Below, piece after piece: positions 1 to 5,956 of a stretch of 5,956 nt of DNA. Numbering within the stretch: position 1 is the first letter of the stretch; every line of letters begins with the position of its first letter. Origin of the DNA: Bacteroidota bacterium (GTDB taxonomy: Bacteria > Bacteroidota > Bacteroidia > J057); the NCBI GenBank assembly GCA_003696875.1, contig RFHL01000446.1:1-5956 (forward strand). Reading direction: 5' to 3'. The notes beneath the pieces are model-generated. The model did no database searches and had not been told where the DNA came from. It saw only the letters and a list, made by a program, of their open reading frames with translations. Position numbers and translations under genes: made by a program.

Positions 1-108
1 GGGCCGCAGCGGCTGCGGCTGCAAACGGCCGCTCTGCCGGCCGGGATGTATGTGCTTACGTTTTTTTATGAAGGGGGCCTCACCCATCGGCGCCTGTTGA
101 AGAACTAG
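1..108 (+). CDS. C-terminal end of a T9SS-exported protein (partial, 5' end missing)
   Basis: Reading from base 1 gives 35 codons and a TAG stop at 106-108. The peptide contains LPAGMYVLTFFYEGG followed by LTHRRLLKN. This is the typical end of a type A T9SS C-terminal sorting domain: an L-P-A-G-x-Y turn, a beta-strand, a glycine-rich turn, and a last strand with basic residues ending in a K-N type tail. In Bacteroidota this tail directs a protein through the outer membrane, where it is removed and the protein is released or anchored to the surface. The cargo domain lies outside the window, so the function is unknown; it could be an enzyme or an adhesin. A REP-like hairpin follows 7 bases after the stop and may end or stabilise the transcript. 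The family assignment of the tail is fairly secure despite its shortness. Confidence 0.8.
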   Translation, partial: GPQRLRLQTAALPAGMYVLTFFYEGGLTHRRLLKN

Positions 109-114
109 TGCGCT

Positions 115-153
115 TGCCCGGCCTGGAAGGCCGGGCTACAACCCTCTCGTCGG
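115..153 (+). repeat. REP-like hairpin repeat, copy A
   Basis: The core at 116-136 is a perfect hairpin with arms GCCCGGCCT and AGGCCGGGC around a GGA loop, followed by TACAA. The 39-base unit at 115-153 matches 3519-3557 at 37 of 39 positions in the same orientation (mismatches at 142 and 147). It lies just after the T9SS gene's stop. Read on the other strand it starts TTGTAGCCCGGCC, a GTAG-plus-GC-stem layout like that of REP elements mobilised by RAYT transposases. A role as terminator or 3'-end stabiliser is inferred from stem strength and position; there is no following T-run, so classical intrinsic termination is not supported. Confidence 0.8.
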
Positions 154-172
154 CGAAAGAAAACAAGGGCAG

Positions 173-190
173 CCCCAAATCCTTTTGGGG
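173..190. other. Small perfect inverted repeat in the lacZ upstream region
   Basis: Arms CCCCAAA (173-179) and TTTGGGG (184-190) enclose the loop TCCT. There is no downstream T-run, so it is a poor intrinsic terminator. It could be a weak RNA hairpin near the end of the upstream transcript, a protein site, or chance. Confidence 0.35.
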
Positions 191-203
191 TGGGCAGCTG
201 GGA

Positions 204-228
204 TTGTGGGCCCTAGCTATTAAGTTTA
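204..228 (+). promoter_or_regulatory. Possible Bacteroidota-type promoter for lacZ (weak)
   Basis: TAAGTTTA at 221-228 matches seven of eight bases of the Bacteroidota -7 consensus TAnnTTTG. A TTG at 204-206 could serve as the -33 element, but the 14-base gap is shorter than the usual spacing of about 19 bases. If real, transcription would begin near 235, almost at the 5' arm of the inverted repeat at 238-264. This is a visual match only. Confidence 0.2.
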
Positions 229-237
229 CCTGACACG

Positions 238-264
238 CTGGCCTCCGCCCAAGGTCGAGGCCAG
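238..264. promoter_or_regulatory. 8-bp inverted repeat upstream of lacZ, possible operator or leader hairpin
   Basis: CTGGCCTC at 238-245 and GAGGCCAG at 257-264 are perfect reverse complements separated by 11 bases. The right arm ends 28 bases before the lacZ ATG. The centre-to-centre spacing of about 19 bases, near two helical turns, would suit a dimeric repressor; alternatively the repeat could fold as a 5'-UTR hairpin. No regulator gene is visible in the window and no second copy of this dyad was noticed before the symporter gene. Confidence 0.35.
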
Positions 265-292
265 ATCCAGGTTTTCTTCATCCCTTCCCCTT

Positions 293-3200
293 ATGCGCTT
301 CCTCTTCGCCCTCCTACTTGGGTCCGTTTGCTCCCCTTTTGCCGGCAAGGCCCAGGTCCCCGAATGGCAAGACCCGGCCGTTATCGGTCAGGGCAAAACG
401 CCCCCCCATGCCACCTACGTCCCCTTTGGGGACGAGCAGACGGCGCTCGCTTTTCGCCCCGAGCAATCCCCTTACTACCGCAGCCTCAACGGAGACTGGG
501 CTTTTGCCTTCTATCCTGAGCCCGGCGCGGTAGACACCGCTTTTTCTCAGCCCGACTACGACGACCGTACCTGGGATCGCCTGCCGGTCCCCTCCAACTG
601 GCAGCTACACGGTTATGGTCGGCCCATTTATACCAACATCCGTCACCCCTTCCCGGCCAACCCACCCCGCGTGCCCGAAACCGGCAACGAGACCGGTTGC
701 TATCGCCGGGCCTTCACCATCCCCGAAGTTTGGGAAGATCGTCCCATCTTTTTGCACTTCGCCGGGATCCAGTCGGCGGCCTACGTGTGGATCAATGGCA
801 AGCGGGTCGGCTACAGCGAAGGCAGCATGACCCCGGCCGAATTTGACGTCACATCCTATGTCCATCAGGGGGAAAATCAGCTGGCGGTACAGGTCATCCG
901 CTGGAGCGATGGCTCCTATCTGGAAGACCAGGACTTCTGGCGGCTGAGCGGCATTTTCCGCGACGTATTTCTGTTTTCGCCCCCGGCGGCCTACATCCGT
1001 GATTTTTATAGCTACACCGACTTCGGGCAGGACTACGGTCAGGCCGCCCTGCACCTGCGCATGCAACTGCGCAACGATGGCCGCAAAAAAGCCAAGAAAC
1101 ATCGCATACAGGTGGCCCTCTACGATGCCTTTGCCAACCAGGTTTTCCGAGAGATCGTGCCGGCCTTTGACCGGCTGGAAGCCGGGGCCGAGACAGAGGT
1201 TGCCTTTGACTGGCCGGTGGCCAATCCCCGGCTTTGGAGTGCCGAAGATCCATACCTCTACACCCTCGTCCTGCAGGTGCTGGATAAAAAGTTTCGGGTA
1301 CAGGAAGTCATTACCCGGCAGGTCGGTTTCCGGGACGTGCGGATCGAAGACGGGCAATTGCTCGTCAATGGGCAGCCCGTTTACCTGAAGGGGGTCAACC
1401 GCCATGAACTATCGCCCACGGGCGGCCGGGCCGTAACCGAGGCCGAGATGCTGACCGACATTCGTCTGATGAAGCAGCACAACATCAATGCGGTACGGAC
1501 ATCCCATTATCCCAACCACCCCCTCTGGTATGAGCTCTGCGATCAGTACGGCCTCTACCTGATCGACGAAGCCAACATCGAGAGCCATCAGCTGTGGGAG
1601 GAGGGGCGTACTCTGGCCAAGGACCCCGCCTTTCGGGATGCCTTCATCGACCGGGGCGTATCCATGGTCATGCGCGACCGTAACCATCCCAGCATCATCA
1701 TCTGGTCACTGGGCAATGAGACCGGCCTGGGCCAGAACCTGCGCGACATGGCCAGCGAGATGCGGGCGCTGGACCCGACCCGTCCCATCCACTACGAGAG
1801 CCGCAAGGATTACGGCTTTGGGCTACCCGAGTTTGACATCATCGCCAACATGTATGCCTCCCCGGCGGACATGGTCCGCCTGACGGAGCTGGATCCTACC
1901 CGGCCGGTGATCCTCTGTGAATATGCCCACGCCATGGGCAACAGCACCGGCAACCTCTGGCAATACTGGGACACCATCGAGACATATCCCCGCCTGCAGG
2001 GCGGCTTCATCTGGGACTGGGCCGACCAGGGACTGGCGGCCGAGACCGCCGAGGGGCAACCTTACTTCGCTTATGGCGGCGACTTTGGCGACAGCCCCAA
2101 TGACGGCAACTTTTGCTTCAATGGCCTGGTAGGTCCTGACCGCAAGCCCCATCCGGGGCTGTGGGAGGTCAAGCGCGTCTACCAGCACCTCAAGGCCCAG
2201 TGGCAGGATAAGCAGCCGCGGGTCGTGCGCATACAAAACGCCTATTTTTTCACCCCGCTGAGCCTCTTCCAACTCCACTGGACCCTTGCCGGCAATGGAC
2301 AAGTCCTTGACTCCGGAGAGGTGGAGCTCCCGCCTGTTCCCCCTCAGGGAAGCTGGGACTGGGAGGTTCCCTTTGCTCCCCCCAGCTCTCAGGTCGGACA
2401 AAGCTACCACCTCAACCTCAGCTTCCGGCTGCGGTCGGGCTGCGCCTGGGCCCCGGAAGGCTACGAGCTGGCCCAGGTCCAGCTCCCCCTGGCCTTGCCG
2501 GCGCGCCAGCCCTACCCTACCCTCTCGCCCGCCAGCCTGCCACCTCTGCAGGTCCAGACCGTCAACCATCTGACCGATAGAGGGGTCGAATACCGCTTTG
2601 AAGGTCCCCAATTTCAGGTCTCCCTGGATGCCCGTACCGGCTTGCTCCGCGACTACCGCTTTCAGGGACAGGCGCTTATGGAAGTCGGACCCATCCCTAA
2701 CCTGATGCGCGCCAGCACCGACAACGATCGCGGCGGCGGCGACCGCAGCTATTTTGCCCGGTGGCAGCAAGCCGGCCTGGATCAGCTCCAAAACCAGGTG
2801 GCCTCGGTACAGATCGTGGAGCAAGGGCCTCAGCAGGCCCATGTGGTGGTCAAAGGCAAGCTACAGGGAGTCCAGCAGGCGCTTTCCTACCAGACCAGCT
2901 ATCATATTTATAGCCATGGGGACATCCTGATCGACTGCCTGCTGGCCTGGGGGCAACCCGACCACCCGCCCCTGGCGCGGGTGGGTACCCTCTGGCAATT
3001 GCCTCTGTCTCAAAACCAGGCCTACTGGTACGGGCGCGGCCCCCACGAGAACTATATCGACCGCTACCTGAGCGCCCCGCTCGGGCGCTACCGCGCCTCG
3101 GCCGGGGACATGTATGTCGACTATGGCTACCCACAGGCATATGGCAACCGCACAGAGGTAGACTGGATGCTCGTCCATAGTACCGAGGGCGTGGGCCTTA

Positions 3201-3496
3201 TGGTTAAAGCGTTGGGCGAGCCGCTGCAGGCCAGCCTGCACCCCTACGAGCAGGGTCAGCTCGAAGCCGCCCGGCATCCTTTTGAGCTGAAACCCGCTTC
3301 TTATCTGAGCTGGAAGATCGACCACCAGCAGATGGGCGTAGGCGGCGACGACAGTTGGAACCCCCGGGTCCATCCGGAGTTTTTGCTGCGGCAGGATGAG
3401 TACCGTTATCAGTTTCTCCTGCGGCCCGTGGATCTCAACCAGACGCCCGATCCCGAGGCCAGCCTTCGTAGCCCCGGCCTGCCGCCCCGGCCTTGA
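293..3496 (+). CDS. lacZ: Exported GH2 beta-galactosidase, LacZ type
   Basis: This 1067-residue enzyme should hydrolyse terminal beta-galactosides by the retaining GH2 mechanism. Residues 1-20 form a signal peptide with probable cleavage after GKA, so unlike E. coli LacZ (1024 aa, cytoplasmic) it is likely periplasmic or otherwise exported. Approximate domains: sugar-binding jelly roll 55-228, Ig-like 230-346, TIM barrel 348-640, second Ig-like 655-745, small-chain-type C-terminal domain 770-1045. The acid/base is E476 in WSLGNETG and the nucleophile E543 in ILCEYAHAMGNS. H371 (GVNRHE), H405 (TSHYPNHP), E430 and H432 (DEANIESH), H546, and W1022 (GGDDSW) align with E. coli H357, H391, E416, H418, H540 and W999. 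LEDQD at 210-214 contains the counterpart of E. coli D201. Both GH2 signature regions are intact. The start is set by the signal peptide; the leader is pyrimidine-rich with no Shine-Dalgarno. The tail from about 1046 is longer than in E. coli and its last codons lie in repeat-like sequence. Specificity is inferred; other GH2 substrates cannot be excluded. Confidence 0.95.
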   Translation: MRFLFALLLGSVCSPFAGKAQVPEWQDPAVIGQGKTPPHATYVPFGDEQTALAFRPEQSPYYRSLNGDWAFAFYPEPGAVDTAFSQPDYDDRTWDRLPVPSNWQLHGYGRPIYTNIRHPFPANPPRVPETGNETGCYRRAFTIPEVWEDRPIFLHFAGIQSAAYVWINGKRVGYSEGSMTPAEFDVTSYVHQGENQLAVQVIRWSDGSYLEDQDFWRLSGIFRDVFLFSPPAAYIRDFYSYTDFGQDYGQAALHLRMQLRNDGRKKAKKHRIQVALYDAFANQVFREIVPAFDRLEAGAETEVAFDWPVANPRLWSAEDPYLYTLVLQVLDKKFRVQEVITRQVGFRDVRIEDGQLLVNGQPVYLKGVNRHELSPTGGRAVTEAEMLTDIRLMKQHNINAVRTSHYPNHPLWYELCDQYGLYLIDEANIESHQLWEEGRTLAKDPAFRDAFIDRGVSMVMRDRNHPSIIIWSLGNETGLGQNLRDMASEMRALDPTRPIHYESRKDYGFGLPEFDIIANMYASPADMVRLTELDPTRPVILCEYAHAMGNSTGNLWQYWDTIETYPRLQGGFIWDWADQGLAAETAEGQPYFAYGGDFGDSPNDGNFCFNGLVGPDRKPHPGLWEVKRVYQHLKAQWQDKQPRVVRIQNAYFFTPLSLFQLHWTLAGNGQVLDSGEVELPPVPPQGSWDWEVPFAPPSSQVGQSYHLNLSFRLRSGCAWAPEGYELAQVQLPLALPARQPYPTLSPASLPPLQVQTVNHLTDRGVEYRFEGPQFQVSLDARTGLLRDYRFQGQALMEVGPIPNLMRASTDNDRGGGDRSYFARWQQAGLDQLQNQVASVQIVEQGPQQAHVVVKGKLQGVQQALSYQTSYHIYSHGDILIDCLLAWGQPDHPPLARVGTLWQLPLSQNQAYWYGRGPHENYIDRYLSAPLGRYRASAGDMYVDYGYPQAYGNRTEVDWMLVHSTEGVGLMVKALGEPLQASLHPYEQGQLEAARHPFELKPASYLSWKIDHQQMGVGGDDSWNPRVHPEFLLRQDEYRYQFLLRPVDLNQTPDPEASLRSPGLPPRP

Positions 3497-3504
3497 GGCC
3501 TGGC
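3468..3504 (-). repeat. Degenerate inverted partner of the REP-like repeat, overlapping the lacZ stop
   Basis: GTAGCCCCGGCCT at 3468-3480 is the reverse complement of AGGCCGGGCTAC at 3532-3543 apart from one extra C. It is followed at 3484-3504 by a second, imperfect stem with arms meeting at GGCC-TTGA-GGCC; the lacZ TGA (3494-3496) lies in its loop and right arm. Together with copy B this gives two opposed REP-like units, an arrangement like a BIME. The match is short and GC-rich, so chance resemblance is possible. Confidence 0.45.
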
Positions 3505-3518
3505 TGTCTTTCTCTGTG

Positions 3519-3557
3519 TGCCCGGCCTGGAAGGCCGGGCTACAAGCCTCGCGTCGG
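3519..3557 (+). repeat. REP-like hairpin repeat, copy B
   Basis: This is the second copy of the unit at 115-153, identical at 37 of 39 positions, with a completely conserved hairpin (arms GCCCGGCCT and AGGCCGGGC) and TACAA flank. It begins 23 bases after the lacZ stop, so both copies occupy the same place relative to the preceding gene. A smaller stem, CGGGC (3555-3559) with GCCCG (3565-3569), follows. It may attenuate transcription between lacZ and the symporter gene or protect the lacZ mRNA 3' end; this is inferred from structure and position. Confidence 0.8.
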
Positions 3558-3664
3558 GCAAGAGGCCCGGGTAATCCCCACATGTATCGGAAGATTCCTA
3601 TATTGTCCATTCGCCAGACGCTCTGCTTCCCTATTTCCCTTGCCTCACTTCCTACTCCCAAGCC

Positions 3665-5512
3665 ATGAACCTGGCGCTCATCGACCTGCTCATCATCGGC
3701 GGCTATCTCGTCGCCACTGTATGGATCGGCTTCTGGCTCTCCAAGCGCGCTTCCCAAAACATCCAGACCTATTTCCTCGCCGGCAACGACATCCCCTGGT
3801 ACTTCCTCGGCCTGTCCAACGCCTCCGGGATGTTTGATGTGTCCGGCACCATGATCGCCGTGACCTGGATGTTTGTCTACGGCCTCAAGAGCGCCTGGAT
3901 CCCCTGGCTCTGGCCCGTCTGGAACCAGATCTTCATGATGATCTTTCTGGGCATCTGGATGCGCCGATCGGGCGTCCTGACCGGGGCCGAGTGGATCACC
4001 TTCCGCTTCGGAAGGGGGCGCGGAGGGACCCTCTCCCACATCATCACGGTGCTTTTTGCCGTCATCATTGTAATTGCCTTCATGGCCTACTTTGTGGAAG
4101 GCATCGGCAAATTTGCCACACAATTTCTCCCCTGGGACCTCAGCTGGTCCCTGATGGGCCTCTCAGTGAGCAGCGAAAATACCTATGCCATCCTCATCAT
4201 CGGGCTTACCACCCTCTACACCATGAAGGGGGGCTTCTACAGCGTGGTGGGCACCGAGGTGATGCAGTTTGTCATCATGACCCTTGCCTGTCTCATGGTG
4301 GGCATCATCGCCATGTCGCTTACCACCCCTGAGCAGATCCTGGCCAAGGTCCCGGCGGGCTGGGACGGCCTCTGGTTTGGCTGGGAGCTGGATCTGGACT
4401 GGGGCGAATTGCTCCCCCTGGCCAATAACCGCATCGATGAGGATGGCTATTCGCTCTTTGGGTTCATCTTCATGCTCATGCTGTTCAAGGGCGTGTGGGC
4501 CAGCCTGGCCGGCCCGGTGCCCAGCTACGACATGCAGCGGGTACTCTCCACCCGGACCCCCTCCGAAGCCGCCAAAATGTTTGGCCTCACCCCCCTGGTT
4601 CTAATGGTGCCCCGCTACTTCATGATCGCCGGCATCACCGTACTAGCACTGGTCTATATGGACCCAACCGACCTGATACAGACCTCCGCCAAGGGGGTGG
4701 AGAGCCTGGACTTCGAAAAGGTCCTACCTTTTGCGGTGAGTCACTACGTGGGGGCAGGCTTCAAGGGCCTGCTCCTCGCCGGCCTGCTGGCCGCTTTCAT
4801 GTCCACTTTTGCCGCCTTCATCAATGCCGGCTCGGCCTATGTGGTCAACGATATCTACAAGCGCTACATCAATGATCAGGCGCCCGCCCGGCGTTATGTG
4901 GTCCTTAGCTACCTGGTGACCGTCGCTATTGTCCTTATCGGGCTCGTCTTTGGCCTCGCCGGGGGCAACATACAGGCCCGCACCGACTGGATTGTCGGAT
5001 TGCTATACGGCTCCTACGTCGCCTCCAATGTCCTCAAGTGGATCTGGTGGCGTTTCAATGGCTACGGCTTTTTCTACGGTATGCTGGCCGGGATGGTAGG
5101 GGTGGCGGTGCTGCCCGCCCTGTTTCAGGCTCTGGACTGGCAATTGCTGGCCATTGAGCAATTCCCCATCCTGCTGCTCGTCTCCCTCCTGGGCGCGATC
5201 CTGGGCAGCCTCCTCAGCCCGGCCGAGGCCGACGAGACCCTGATGACGTTTTATCGCAAGACGCGGCCCTGGGGCTGGTGGGGTCCGATCCGGGATAAGG
5301 TGATGGCGGAAGATCCCAGCTTCCGCCCCAACGGCGACCTGGGGCGTGATGCCTTCAATGTCCTGGTGGGCATCGCCTGGCAGATGTGTCTGGTGGTCAT
5401 CCCCATCTATCTGGTGTTGCGCGACATGGCCGCCCTGGGCATTTCTCTGGCCGTATTTGCTGGCTGCACCTGGCTGCTCAAGCGGTATTGGTGGGACCGG
5501 TTAGAGGATTAA
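3665..5512 (+). CDS. Sodium:solute symporter, SSS/SLC5 family
   Basis: This 615-residue inner-membrane protein should import a solute, probably a sugar or sugar derivative, with Na+. About 14 or 15 hydrophobic segments can be drawn, near residues 3-25, 46-70, 79-99, 125-147, 173-189, 195-219, 262-283, 306-332, 363-391, 411-433, 441-460, 466-488, 497-518 and a final pair in 566-607. The start fits the family: an N-terminal helix, then SKRASQNIQTYFLAGNDIPW, the usual loop before the second core helix. LLAAFMSTFAAFINAGSAY at 374-392 resembles the family's Na2-site helix, with S380 and T381 as candidate Na+ ligands, followed by the typical VVNDIYKRY. FYRKTRPWGWWGP near 529-541 is a loop common in long Bacteroidota members. 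The substrate cannot be read from sequence; galactose or glucose fits the lacZ neighbour, but an amino-sugar or muropeptide sugar fits the downstream gene equally well. The leader at 3621-3664 is pyrimidine-rich without a Shine-Dalgarno. Confidence 0.93.
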   Translation: MNLALIDLLIIGGYLVATVWIGFWLSKRASQNIQTYFLAGNDIPWYFLGLSNASGMFDVSGTMIAVTWMFVYGLKSAWIPWLWPVWNQIFMMIFLGIWMRRSGVLTGAEWITFRFGRGRGGTLSHIITVLFAVIIVIAFMAYFVEGIGKFATQFLPWDLSWSLMGLSVSSENTYAILIIGLTTLYTMKGGFYSVVGTEVMQFVIMTLACLMVGIIAMSLTTPEQILAKVPAGWDGLWFGWELDLDWGELLPLANNRIDEDGYSLFGFIFMLMLFKGVWASLAGPVPSYDMQRVLSTRTPSEAAKMFGLTPLVLMVPRYFMIAGITVLALVYMDPTDLIQTSAKGVESLDFEKVLPFAVSHYVGAGFKGLLLAGLLAAFMSTFAAFINAGSAYVVNDIYKRYINDQAPARRYVVLSYLVTVAIVLIGLVFGLAGGNIQARTDWIVGLLYGSYVASNVLKWIWWRFNGYGFFYGMLAGMVGVAVLPALFQALDWQLLAIEQFPILLLVSLLGAILGSLLSPAEADETLMTFYRKTRPWGWWGPIRDKVMAEDPSFRPNGDLGRDAFNVLVGIAWQMCLVVIPIYLVLRDMAALGISLAVFAGCTWLLKRYWWDRLED

Positions 5513-5556
5513 TCGTTGATATGGGCCCCCTGGCCCCCTTTCAATAGAGAAATACG

Positions 5557-5956
5557 ATGAGCATGAGGATGCGCCGGCCTTTGTTGGCTTTCAAGTTATT
5601 CCCCCTGGCAGGCCTCTGGCTGCTGCTGGCCTGCCAGCCCGAAGCCCCCGCGCCGCCGACGGCGGCACAGGCCATACACGGCTTCTGGCTCACCAACGTG
5701 GACAGCGACGCCATGTATTCGCGCGACAGCCTTGCGGCCACCGTCGACCGGGCGGTCGAGCTGGGCTTCAACGCGATCTATGCGGTGACCTGGAACCGGG
5801 GCTACACCCTCTACCCCTCGGCGGTCATGGACAGCCTGACCGGCATCCCAATTGATCCCGCCCTGGCGGGGCGGGATCCGCTGACCGAGCTCGTCGAGCT
5901 GGCTCACGCCCAAGGGCTAAAGGACCAAACTCAAACCAGGCATAGACCTTTAGCCC
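5557..5956 (+). CDS. GHL10/DUF187-type glycosyl-hydrolase-like lipoprotein (partial, 3' end missing)
   Basis: The frame is open from ATG 5557 to the window edge. The N-terminus has basic residues, a hydrophobic stretch and the lipobox LLAC with Cys26, so a lipid-anchored envelope protein is predicted; Q27-P28-E29 follow, then a Pro/Ala-rich linker. From about residue 41, GFWLTNVDSDAMYSRDSLAA, then VELGFNAIYAVTWNRGYTLY and finally LVELAHAQGLK resemble the first beta/alpha units of the GHL10 (DUF187) TIM barrel. E. coli DigH (YddW), a lipoprotein of this group, acts on denuded peptidoglycan glycans; the substrate here is unknown. Residues after K122 (from 5923) are not credible because the terminal 33 bases are inverted; the reverse complement gives GLKVYAWFEFG, which fits the family. 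ATGs at 5563 and 5569 are alternative starts. The 44-bp gap to the symporter suggests co-transcription. Confidence 0.85.
   Translation, partial: MSMRMRRPLLAFKLFPLAGLWLLLACQPEAPAPPTAAQAIHGFWLTNVDSDAMYSRDSLAATVDRAVELGFNAIYAVTWNRGYTLYPSAVMDSLTGIPIDPALAGRDPLTELVELAHAQGLKDQTQTRHRPLA
5914..5956. other. Terminal fold-back: inverted repeat enclosing wrongly oriented coding sequence
   Basis: GGGCTAAAGG at 5914-5923 and CCTTTAGCCC at 5947-5956 are perfect reverse complements around 23 bases. Read forward, the lipoprotein frame gives an unlikely polar stretch, DQTQTRHRPLA. The reverse complement of 5924-5956 instead reads GLKVYAWFEFG, starting with the same G-L-K that precedes the junction and continuing the expected barrel strand. 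The last 33 bases therefore appear to be the opposite strand of the true continuation, joined at a shared GG. A chimeric read or assembly at a contig end is the simplest cause; a real inversion is less likely. Confidence 0.85.

Noticed and set aside
3..19. Hairpin with 7-bp arms GCCGCAG and CTGCGGC near the left edge
   Set aside because: It lies within the coding sequence of the T9SS tail, which reads normally on both sides, so it does not resemble the right-edge fold-back and is likely chance in GC-rich codons.
605..1405. Antisense open frame of 266 codons opposite the LacZ N-terminal domains
   Set aside because: Same shadow pattern opposite an intact, motif-rich gene; no independent evidence for expression.
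1823..2842. Antisense open frame of 339 codons opposite lacZ
   Set aside because: It is fully opposite conserved GH2 sequence, shows no recognisable domain or start context, and is explained by the rarity of stops in GC-rich shadow frames.
3599..3605. TATATTG as a -7 promoter element for the symporter gene
   Set aside because: It lacks one T of the TAnnTTTG consensus and has no convincing -33 partner, so I cannot support it as a feature.
3396..3837. Small + strand frames (about 90 and 114 codons) spanning the lacZ-symporter spacer
   Set aside because: They run out of frame through the end of lacZ, the repeat, and the start of the symporter, with low-complexity Arg/Pro/Ser-rich products and no conserved motif.
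2861..4123. Long antisense open frame (420 codons) running across the lacZ end and into the symporter
   Set aside because: It overlaps two genes with clear family motifs and crosses their non-coding spacer. Its composition (runs of G, H, D and E) is typical of the reverse of GC-rich coding sequence, and no domain is recognisable.
5521..5540. Possible terminator between the symporter and lipoprotein genes (GGGCC-CCCT-GGCCC)
   Set aside because: Only 5-bp arms with a weak interrupted T tract, in a spacer of 44 bp between genes on the same strand.
5541..5913. Two antisense open frames opposite the lipoprotein gene
   Set aside because: The + strand frame has a signal peptide with lipobox and GHL10-like sequence, so the antisense frames are shadows.

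Overview
The window looks like a piece of a GC-rich member of the Bacteroidota. The first 108 bases encode the end of a protein with a type IX secretion (T9SS) sorting tail, a system essentially confined to that phylum and its close relatives. The two long genes also start without a recognisable Shine-Dalgarno sequence, as is usual there. The GC-rich composition would suit lineages such as Rhodothermia or GC-rich Saprospiria better than Bacteroides, but that is inference only. All genes are on the + strand.

Layout: (1) 1-108, the C-terminus of a T9SS-exported protein. (2) 109-292, a non-coding region holding a REP-like hairpin repeat (copy A), a second small hairpin, a weak promoter-like element and an 8-bp inverted repeat just upstream of the next start. 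(3) 293-3496, a complete exported GH2 beta-galactosidase of the LacZ type (1067 aa) with all catalytic motifs intact. (4) 3497-3664, a spacer with copy B of the same repeat; a degenerate inverted partner lies inside the last codons of lacZ. (5) 3665-5512, a complete sodium:solute symporter of the SSS family (615 aa). (6) 5557 to the window end, the start of a lipoprotein of the GHL10/DUF187 glycosyl-hydrolase-like family.

The three main genes make a plausible saccharide-use set: the periplasmic LacZ would release monosaccharides, the symporter would import a sugar or related solute with Na+, and the lipoprotein would act on a glycan at the envelope. No SusC/SusD pair or regulator gene is visible. 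Because the repeat separates lacZ from the other two genes, and the symporter-lipoprotein gap is only 44 bp, the last two may form a separate unit, possibly linked to cell-wall glycan turnover rather than galactosides.

The most unusual observation is at the right edge. The last 43 bases form a perfect 10-bp-arm inverted repeat around 23 bases, and those bases read in the wrong orientation: their reverse complement continues the lipoprotein's reading frame with a sensible protein sequence. This looks like a fold-back chimera at a contig end, or less likely a real micro-inversion, so protein sequence after about residue 122 should not be trusted. I see no convincing undescribed system; the repeat elements and the fold-back are the features that ordinary gene content does not explain.
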